Shown here piece after piece: positions 1 through 4,159 of a stretch of 7,083 nucleotides of DNA. Position 1 is the first letter of the stretch, and each line of letters starts with the position of its first letter. The position numbers and the translations under genes are program-made. This DNA is from an uncultured Flavobacterium sp. (GTDB lineage: Bacteria > Bacteroidota > Bacteroidia > Flavobacteriales > Flavobacteriaceae): assembly GCF_937876455.1 (NCBI RefSeq), contig NZ_CALFIG010000147.1:1-7083 (forward strand). The letters are read 5' to 3'. The notes under the pieces were generated by a model, which had not been told where the DNA came from, ran no database searches, and saw only the letters and a list, made by a program, of their open reading frames with translations.

Positions 1-13
1 GCTCTTCCGATCT
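1..13 (+). other. Illumina adapter remnant (non-genomic)
   Basis: The first 13 bases, GCTCTTCCGATCT, are identical to the 3' end shared by the standard Illumina TruSeq read-1 and read-2 adapters. They directly precede AT-rich phage-like sequence. This indicates incomplete adapter trimming at a contig end, so these bases should not be read as biology and the true upstream neighbour of the first gene is unknown. Confidence 0.93.
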
Positions 14-47
14 AAAAAGGATTAACAAAACATAATTTTAATAAACC

Positions 48-611
48 ATGAACCAAGAATACGAAAAAAGAAAAGCAGCAATACTTAAATGTGTCGATGT
101 AAATTTCAAAGCACCTACAGATTTTATGGAACCATTCCACAATTCTGTATTCATAAAGAAACAAGGTAACGTTGAGGAGTATACAACCGAAACAGGAATT
201 ATGCTACTTGGAGGATCGGCGGTGAAATCTTCCACTTCAAACACAGGCAGAAGCAATGTAGTAACTCCTAACATCGGGATTGTAGTAGCAGTAGGTCCAC
301 AGGTTCAAGAATACATTATGCCCGGACTCCGCGTGTATTTTAATCAAAATCTTGACTTAACTTTTAGAGTGAGAGGCGTGGAATATATCATGGCTCATCA
401 AGACGATGTTTACGGCGCTATTCCAGACAATGTATATGTAAGCATGGACGTTAAAGATGAAAGGGAGTTAACTAGAGAAGAAGGGATTGAAAGAGAAGCT
501 AACTATCAAAAAAACCGAAAAACAGCGGACGAGAACAAAAAAGACGAATTAAACGAAATTCAAAAGAAATTAAAAGAAAAAGGAATTAATCCTAAGCCTT
601 ATAATGCCTAA
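48..611 (+). CDS. GroES-like co-chaperonin (phage-encoded, extended)
   Basis: Likely a co-chaperonin that caps the GroEL ring and assists folding of phage proteins in the cytoplasm. The central part, about residues 28-125 of 187, follows the GroES pattern. It has a first strand with PFHNSVFIKK, then a mobile-loop region with the hydrophobic tripeptide I-M-L at 51-53 inside GIMLLGG (compare GIVLTG in bacterial GroES). Later come GIVVAVGP (77-84), a PG-x-RV-x-F strand (92-98) and a terminal strand before DVYGAI. GroES is usually about 97 residues. This protein has about 27 extra at the N-terminus and a highly charged Lys/Glu-rich tail (about 131-187) that is probably helical. The start is ATG with an AT-rich leader and no Shine-Dalgarno site; an AAGGAT lies too far upstream to serve. 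Phage precedents are T4 gp31 and related capsid-folding caps. It is the first gene after the adapter and is followed by a terminator. The GroES assignment is fairly secure; the substrate is inferred from nearby virion genes. Confidence 0.85.
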   Translation: MNQEYEKRKAAILKCVDVNFKAPTDFMEPFHNSVFIKKQGNVEEYTTETGIMLLGGSAVKSSTSNTGRSNVVTPNIGIVVAVGPQVQEYIMPGLRVYFNQNLDLTFRVRGVEYIMAHQDDVYGAIPDNVYVSMDVKDERELTREEGIEREANYQKNRKTADENKKDELNEIQKKLKEKGINPKPYNA

Positions 612-626
612 TAGACTTAAATTAAA

Positions 627-648
627 AAGCCCCGATAAAAAGGGGCTT
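627..648 (+). terminator. Intrinsic terminator after the co-chaperonin gene
   Basis: A 7-bp perfect stem, AAGCCCC (627-633) with GGGGCTT (642-648), closes an 8-base A-rich loop and is followed by ATTTGTTTAT. It starts 15 bases after the co-chaperonin stop codon. The GC-rich stem plus T-rich tail on the + strand fits a Rho-independent terminator and isolates the downstream structured region from this gene. Confidence 0.85.
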
Positions 649-729
649 ATTTGTTTATACTTCAGCAAAAACCTCAGCTTTTTTATTTATTATGGCCCAC
701 GCACAAACAGCGATTGAACATAACATTTA

Positions 730-841
730 ATTATAGAGATTTCCACTCCCACGATCCATCGCACTTTCACACTATCTTACACACCGTCAAATCTCTATAA
801 TAAGACATTATGTCTGCGGACTAGTGTCCTTGCCTGACGGT
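730..841 (+). ncRNA. Candidate structured RNA with possible pseudoknot
   Basis: ATTATAGAGATTT (730-742) and AAATCTCTATAAT (789-801) form a perfect 13-bp inverted repeat around a 46-base loop. The last loop bases, ACCGTC (783-788), are complementary to GACGGT (836-841) downstream, which gives the topology of an H-type pseudoknot with the two helices directly adjacent. The intervening 802-835 holds the AGACAT-T-ATGTCT palindrome and a GC-GGAC/GTCC-GC hairpin with a TAGT loop (816-833, two-base bulge). The hairpin and T-run at 854-883 could form the 3' end. All of this is complementarity seen by eye. Whether it is transcribed is unknown, and it could instead be a DNA-level protein-binding site. 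Confidence 0.4.
803..815. promoter_or_regulatory. Palindromic operator-like site AGACATTATGTCT
   Basis: AGACAT-T-ATGTCT is a perfect 13-base dyad with a single central base, the size and form of a repressor half-site pair. It lies 118 bases upstream of the start at 933. A similar sequence, with TATAAT two bases before GACATTATGT, recurs at 1524-1541 in the next intergenic gap. A DNA-binding role is inferred only from symmetry and recurrence. Confidence 0.35.
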
Positions 842-853
842 AAATAGCCCCAC

Positions 854-883
854 GGCCTTTAAATAAAATTTATTTGGCCTTTT
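854..883 (+). terminator. Terminator-like hairpin with T-tail
   Basis: GGCC (854-857) pairs with GGCC (876-879), and AAATAAA (861-867) pairs with TTTATTT (869-875). Three unpaired T residues sit on the 5' side and the apical loop is one base, so some apical A-T pairs would open. Four T residues (880-883) follow on the + strand. It could end a short RNA transcribed from about 730, or attenuate transcription into the gene at 933. The stem is mostly A-T, so it is weaker than the terminator at 627-648. Confidence 0.45.
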
Positions 884-932
884 GCATCCACACGCCCTAG
901 CTCCTGTGTGTAGGATTACGTATCTTAGATTT

Positions 933-1412
933 ATGGAAGAGTTAAATCCAATACAAAAACTAGATTTAGTTTTAAATTATTTCAAAAAACACAATAAGAT
1001 TTTCCATAATCTATATGAAGTTTTCCAAAATTTAAATGGAATTACCGTTACGGGTATAGCAAAAAATGAAGAGCCAAAAGTTATAGCTTTAGAAGATATT
1101 GATATGGCTATTGGAAAAATAAATAAAGATGGTTACTTATATGCTAAATTAGACACACCCCCTTTAGGTTCTGGAACCGCTATTACTCACTATAAAATAA
1201 ACTTTGATGGATTTATTTTTATTGGATATGAAGCAACAAAAAGAATTAGCGACGACGAAAATACTCGGCTCGAAAACCTAGAGAAGCACCAAAAGGAAAG
1301 CGACGAAAATATGAATACTTTAACGCTTTTTTTAGTGGTGATTGGGGCAATGACTGTTGTAATTGAGTTGGTAAAATTTTGGAGGGACTCTCAATGCTGC
1401 AATTGTCATTAA
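933..1412 (+). CDS. Unrecognised protein: winged-helix-like N-terminus, charged linker, C-terminal membrane segment
   Basis: I do not recognise a named family. The 159-residue protein begins with helical segments (PIQKLDLVLNYFKKH, then NLYEVFQNLN), a later helix around ALEDIDMAIGKINKDGYL, and a beta-rich stretch ending HYKINFDGFIFIGY. This order is compatible with a winged-helix fold. A charged, probably coiled-coil linker (ISDDENTRLENLEKHQKE) leads to one membrane segment (TLFLVVIGAMTVVIELVKF) and a short tail with three cysteines (CCNC). Small proteins of this design occur as hypothetical genes in Bacteroidota genomes and phages. I chose the ATG at 933. The frame stays open back to a TTG at 882, but that extension runs through hairpin sequence and reads as chance. 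No Shine-Dalgarno site is visible. It is convergent with the structural cassette, and its role (membrane-tethered regulator, superinfection factor or other) is unknown. Confidence 0.7.
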   Translation: MEELNPIQKLDLVLNYFKKHNKIFHNLYEVFQNLNGITVTGIAKNEEPKVIALEDIDMAIGKINKDGYLYAKLDTPPLGSGTAITHYKINFDGFIFIGYEATKRISDDENTRLENLEKHQKESDENMNTLTLFLVVIGAMTVVIELVKFWRDSQCCNCH

Positions 1413-1604
1413 GACTAAAAATAAACTTAAAAATTTCTATAAACTGTTTGAAAAACTTAATCATCGCCGCCCTCGCTTAGCTATTGTAACATAATGCGAT
1501 ATTATAATTTCGTTTCTCTTCATTATAATTTGACATTATGTAGTCTAAAGTAAATAGCTCTTTCACACCCCAAAATTACACAATAATAAAATAATTACAA
1601 AATT
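1413..1604. other. Convergent intergenic gap with AT-rich dyad
   Basis: This 192-base gap separates the + strand gene ending at 1412 from the - strand cassette ending at 1605. I see no gene, only a short GC-rich patch (about 1461-1480) and the nested AT-rich dyad at 1489-1541. No classical GC-rich terminator is visible, although one or both convergent transcripts should end here. Confidence 0.55.
1489..1541. promoter_or_regulatory. Nested AT-rich inverted repeat between convergent genes
   Basis: The outer arms ACATAATG (1489-1496) and CATTATGT (1534-1541) are perfectly complementary. Inside, ATTATAAT at 1501-1508 and 1522-1529 are identical self-palindromes that also pair with each other around a 13-base pyrimidine-rich loop. 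The outer and inner stems are separated by four unpaired bases on each side. The right part (1524-1541) matches 796-813 in 16 of 18 positions. It could be a bidirectional transcription stop, an operator or a promoter; the sequence does not decide. Confidence 0.4.
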
Positions 1605-1877
1605 TTAAGCTTTAATTAACGTTTTAACCTTACCTACAAGCTCTAAAGCTTCTTCTTCGGTTAAGCATATAAAAGCTGTATCAGGGTCTTCTGATTCATA
1701 GAATTGACATAGGAAATCTTCTAATATTGAGTACCACTTGGTTAACACTTTAATCTTAGTCAAACAACACTGAATGTCATCTCCACCTTTTTCTTGTTGA
1801 ATAGAAGTGTATCCCCAACAAGCCGCCGTACATTTAGCTTGTAATACTGTTTGTGTGATTAAATCTTGATTTGTCAT
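1605..1877 (-). CDS. Small cysteine-containing helical protein, last gene of the structural cassette
   Basis: This is a 90-residue protein with no name I can give. It is predicted mostly helical and carries six cysteines (16, 20, 37, 38, 57, 71). Its C-terminal segment, CLTEEEALELVGKVKTLI, resembles the end of small hypothetical proteins that follow virion genes in phages of Bacteroidota; this is recollection, not a search result. There is no signal peptide or membrane segment. The ATG lies one base after the stop of the collagen-like fibre gene (TAA-G-ATG), so the two are very likely co-translated. That linkage suggests a role in fibre assembly or attachment, or a minor virion component, but this is inference. 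It is the final gene of the right-to-left operon. Confidence 0.7.
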   Translation of the reverse strand: MTNQDLITQTVLQAKCTAACWGYTSIQQEKGGDDIQCCLTKIKVLTKWYSILEDFLCQFYESEDPDTAFICLTEEEALELVGKVKTLIKA

Positions 1878-1878
1878 C

Positions 1879-2403
1879 TTATGAGAATGGAGTTCCTAAA
1901 GCACCTGAACCTTGAATTGATCCTGAAACATACCATCTATTATTAGTAGCGTCATAAGAGAGTTTTAGATTCGTGCCGACATCTCCCCCAGTTGTAGTTC
2001 CATTCATAGTAATATGAGTCGCGGATGCTGTTTGAAATATCTCATCCGCCGTTCCTGCTTTCTTTGCATACACATATCCAAACATTGAATCTAATCCAGC
2101 GTCTCCAGCGTTAATAACGTAATTATTAGAACTAAGATCGGTTTTAGTTATGAACGTATAATTAGTTCCGTCTGCTGGAGTATTTGGAAGCCCTATAATA
2201 GCTCCTGCCGCGCGGTCAAGAATCACTTTTCCTCCTGTTTGAGTTTCTAATAAAGTTGCTGTCCCGCTTGTTATAGGGATAGTCATTTCTATTTGGCCTC
2301 CCGTTGCGCCTGTTGCACCAGCGGCTCCAGTCGCTCCAGTATCGCCGACAGGTCCGACCTGAACGGTTGTTGAAGAACATCTGCAATTTCTACAATTACA
2401 CAT
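1879..2403 (-). CDS. Collagen-like phage fibre protein
   Basis: This 174-residue protein is probably a trimeric surface fibre or head/tail decoration involved in host contact. Residues 1-9 form a cysteine-rich motif, C-x-C-x2-C-x-C (C2, C4, C7, C9). Residues 17-35 contain six uninterrupted Gly-X-Y triplets plus a closing Gly, rich in G-A-T, enough for a short collagen-like triple helix. The rest is a beta-rich globular domain with the pattern of phage fibre heads: GGKVILDRAAG, a central NNYVINAG, and the C-terminal NNRWYVSGSIQGSGAL. The start is ATG after an A/T-only leader with no Shine-Dalgarno site. It lies 17 bases downstream of the homing endonuclease gene. The same cysteine motif recurs in the mini-ORF at 3321-3374, on the other side of that endonuclease. 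The fibre call is well supported by composition and domain order; its position on the virion is not known. Confidence 0.8.
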   Translation of the reverse strand: MCNCRNCRCSSTTVQVGPVGDTGATGAAGATGATGGQIEMTIPITSGTATLLETQTGGKVILDRAAGAIIGLPNTPADGTNYTFITKTDLSSNNYVINAGDAGLDSMFGYVYAKKAGTADEIFQTASATHITMNGTTTGGDVGTNLKLSYDATNNRWYVSGSIQGSGALGTPFS

Positions 2404-2420
2404 TTTTTATTTTATTTAAA

Positions 2421-3320
2421 TTAAACATATTTCCATTTATAACCATAGGCTGTTTTTTGATACCCATAAAGACAATCATTAACACATCCTTTTATTTTTC
2501 CGTTTTGAGCCAATTGAGCAGATTGTATAGATTCAAATTCTTCTACAATATTATCATTTAAATCACACTTAACTACTTTTCTTTTACCCATTGTTTTAGG
2601 TAAATTTATGCCTAATCCATCAGGGTTAAATTCTCTACTCCAGAAATAACCAAATGCGCTTCTTTGATTCCCTTTTAAAACTTCATGTATTGTAACCCCT
2701 TTCATTCCATGACATCTACAGGCACTTGCAGAACTTGGCCATTCTTTTATAAACTTGCCGTCTAGAGAATATTGATAAACTTTCTTAGAAGACGGAGCGA
2801 CATTTATAAAAACATCTATCTTATTCTGATAGTCGTCCGTATAATACCTCCAAACATAGCCGTGTGCTGAACGATTCTTCTTTTTAGCGGCCAGAGATAT
2901 GTGGGTTCTATTATGAAGTCCTCCGCAACAAGCCAACGCTGCCTTTGATATAGAATCCCATATTTTAATTAACTCTCCATCTATTGAATATTGAATTATT
3001 TTTTTATGAGTCTTTCCGTTCGGGATTCCACACCCGCCATTATTACCATTAACTAAATTAATTCCCCAGCTTTTAAAAAGAGAAATATAGTGCCTTTCCC
3101 AAAACGAAACTTCTTTATTTGAAACTTCATCCAAGACCTCTATTTTAGGAAGCATATTGTGTGATTTCAACTCTAATATCCACTTAGATTTAGATGTATT
3201 CATTGACGTGTCTCCTAAATGAGCATTATATCTATCATTAATAGACATAGTAGTGCAGCCAACATACATATCAATATTTGTTCTTGGGTCTATTAAGGTG
3301 TATATAATTACTTTATTCAT
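2421..3320 (-). CDS. GIY-YIG homing endonuclease with three NUMOD1-like repeats
   Basis: A probable freestanding homing endonuclease that cuts a specific DNA site to promote its own spread. The N-terminal nuclease domain (about 1-95) shows a degenerate GIY-YIG pair, IIY (5-7) and YVG (19-21), then R30 in DRYNAH as the expected catalytic arginine, E75 in FWERHYI as the metal-binding glutamate, and NLVNGNNGG at 88-96. Three DNA-binding repeats of NUMOD1 type follow at about 106-159, 179-228 and 246-298. Each begins with a strand such as QYSIDG or QYSLDG, has a helix rich in SA or SKAA, and ends with A-(H/F/Y)-GY-x-W. The key residues are intact, so it looks functional. The ATG starts directly after the stop of a 17-codon mini-ORF (TAA-ATG), which suggests translational coupling. 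It separates two virion genes and is the only gene in the cassette without a structural look. Confidence 0.88.
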   Translation of the reverse strand: MNKVIIYTLIDPRTNIDMYVGCTTMSINDRYNAHLGDTSMNTSKSKWILELKSHNMLPKIEVLDEVSNKEVSFWERHYISLFKSWGINLVNGNNGGCGIPNGKTHKKIIQYSIDGELIKIWDSISKAALACCGGLHNRTHISLAAKKKNRSAHGYVWRYYTDDYQNKIDVFINVAPSSKKVYQYSLDGKFIKEWPSSASACRCHGMKGVTIHEVLKGNQRSAFGYFWSREFNPDGLGINLPKTMGKRKVVKCDLNDNIVEEFESIQSAQLAQNGKIKGCVNDCLYGYQKTAYGYKWKYV

Positions 3321-3374
3321 TTATTTTATATTCACCTGAGTTGCGCCGCATCGGCACGTTTTACAATCACACAT
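3321..3374 (-). CDS. 17-codon mini-ORF, copy of the fibre N-terminus
   Basis: The peptide MCDCKTCRCGATQVNIK is nearly the same as the start of the collagen-like fibre protein (MCNCRNCRCSSTTVQV). The cysteine spacing C-x-C-x2-C-x-C is identical, and a short T..QV match follows after a two-residue gap. It starts 22 bases after the stop of the repeat protein, behind an A/T-rich leader like that of the fibre gene. Its TAA stop abuts the ATG of the homing endonuclease. It may be the 5' remnant of a second fibre gene cut off by the endonuclease, or a duplicated leader that now drives endonuclease translation. A freestanding small cysteine peptide is also possible. Confidence 0.55.
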   Translation of the reverse strand: MCDCKTCRCGATQVNIK

Positions 3375-3396
3375 TCTTATTAAATTTTTTATAAAG

Positions 3397-4158
3397 TTAT
3401 AAATTTGCTGATGATATTGCTTTAATTTTTTTCAAATATGCTAACAATAACGCTCCAGCTTGGTCTCCAGTGTAAGTTCCCGGTAAATCCGTACTCCAAG
3501 GGTCACCCGCAGAACTAGCGCCTAATAACTTAGCTGCTGCCGAATTAGGGTCGGCATCAAAGTCTGCCAATATAGCCTTCCACACCGCTTCAGCTATTGC
3601 TCCAGTTGTTAAACCCGACCCAGTTACAACAATGTCAATACTCATATCACCATAACCCGCAATAGCAGCCTCTAAATCACCACTTCCTAACATATCTATT
3701 GATATTTCTCCAATTCCTTTAATGTCTGCTGATAAATCCCCACTTCCTGTAAAATCAACACTAGCATTTAATACACCAACAATATCAGCCGTTAAAGTCC
3801 CACTTCCAGTCATCGCGCAAAGCATCGCTATAGTCAAAGATGCAGTGGCATCTAAATCCCCTTGTCCAGTAAGATCAATTTCCATTAATAACTCCGGGAT
3901 AAGTGTTGCTGTCAAACTTCCACTAGAAACACTTCTCAATGCCATTCCTCCAGCTTCTTGTGGAGGATAAAAACTTGTTTGCGGATTACTACCAACTGGT
4001 GTGGCTACAAGCGCATATACAATGCTATTCCCCATCTGGCTTCTTGTATTACAAAAAGATGAATATCGTTGAGCATTCCCGTTTGTTCTAGCCATTACCT
4101 CTCCAATGGAGCGATGTACACCAGTATTTCTCACAAAATTATTTCCAATCAACCCCAT
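3397..4158 (-). CDS. Phage structural protein with five 20-residue Gly-rich repeats
   Basis: This 253-residue protein is a likely virion or fibre component. Residues 1-75 are a non-repetitive head starting MGLIGNNFVRN. Residues 76-175 are five consecutive repeats of exactly 20 residues, with the approximate pattern x-T-G-S-G-D-L-x-A-x-I followed by a second strand ending S-I-D, which suggests a regular beta-solenoid or stacked beta structure. Residues about 186-253 hold a module seen at the ends of many phage fibre-like proteins: AVWKAILADF, then GDPWSTDLPGTYTGDQAG and a short C-terminal helix. I place the start at the ATG at 4158, one base after the upstream stop (TAA-T-ATG). A TTG at 4176 would add six residues and a 17-base overlap, which is less likely. 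It follows the two paralogous virion proteins and precedes the mini-ORF and endonuclease. Confidence 0.75.
   Translation of the reverse strand: MGLIGNNFVRNTGVHRSIGEVMARTNGNAQRYSSFCNTRSQMGNSIVYALVATPVGSNPQTSFYPPQEAGGMALRSVSSGSLTATLIPELLMEIDLTGQGDLDATASLTIAMLCAMTGSGTLTADIVGVLNASVDFTGSGDLSADIKGIGEISIDMLGSGDLEAAIAGYGDMSIDIVVTGSGLTTGAIAEAVWKAILADFDADPNSAAAKLLGASSAGDPWSTDLPGTYTGDQAGALLLAYLKKIKAISSANL
3634..3933 (-). repeat. Five tandem 60-base coding repeats
   Basis: This segment encodes residues 76-175 of the repeat protein as five in-phase units of 60 bases. The first unit is the most diverged and lacks the first glycine of the G-x-G. The middle and last ones share the GSG-D/T-L core. DNA identity is only partial, so the units look like old protein-level repeats rather than a recent slippage expansion. 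Confidence 0.75.
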
Positions 4159-4159
4159 A

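Larger units (their letters stand above)
612..932. other. Gene-free stretch, 321 bases, rich in secondary structure
   Basis: No convincing protein gene lies here. After the terminator, the stretch contains a long-loop inverted repeat (730-801), a 13-base palindrome (803-815), a small hairpin (816-833), a segment able to pair back into the loop of the first repeat (835-841), a terminator-like hairpin (854-883) and another imperfect hairpin (886-916). The 46-base loop of the first repeat is C-rich and almost G-free (21 C, 3 G), unlike the flanking coding DNA. The density of structure suggests a non-coding RNA, a regulatory leader for the gene starting at 933, or both. I cannot assign it to a known RNA family. 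Confidence 0.6.

Noticed and set aside
655..726. A 23-residue - strand peptide (MLCSIAVCAWAIINKKAEVF...) between the terminator and the inverted repeat.
   Set aside because: It is short, has no ribosome binding site or supporting neighbour, and lies in a region better explained by structure. Chance cannot be excluded.
692..730. A 12-residue + strand ORF (MAHAQTAIEHNI).
   Set aside because: Too short, no initiation signal and no similarity that I recognise.
780..920. Structured segment considered as a tRNA or tmRNA.
   Set aside because: No cloverleaf, T-loop motif or CCA-adjacent acceptor stem could be assembled on either strand.
882..932. TTG start giving a 17-residue N-terminal extension to the 933-1412 gene.
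   Set aside because: The extension overlaps the T-tail of one hairpin and all of another, has no ribosome binding site, and its residues (HPHALAPVCRITYLRF) do not look like the rest of the protein. The ATG at 933 is simpler.
1246..1464. A - strand frame starting MIKFFKQFIEIFKF with GAGG upstream.
   Set aside because: Most of it is antisense to the 933-1412 gene, and its C-terminal part is an arginine/phenylalanine-rich sequence typical of a shadow frame. The + strand frame has a clear linker and membrane segment.
2304..2561. A + strand frame overlapping the fibre and endonuclease genes, and similar + strand frames at 3722-3970, 4069-4266, 4955-5146 and 6210-6443.
   Set aside because: All lie antisense to well-supported - strand genes and show the biased composition of shadow frames.
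3634..3933. Regular 60-base periodicity considered as a CRISPR-like array.
   Set aside because: The units are in-frame coding repeats with diverged DNA and no distinct spacers. No cas genes are present.
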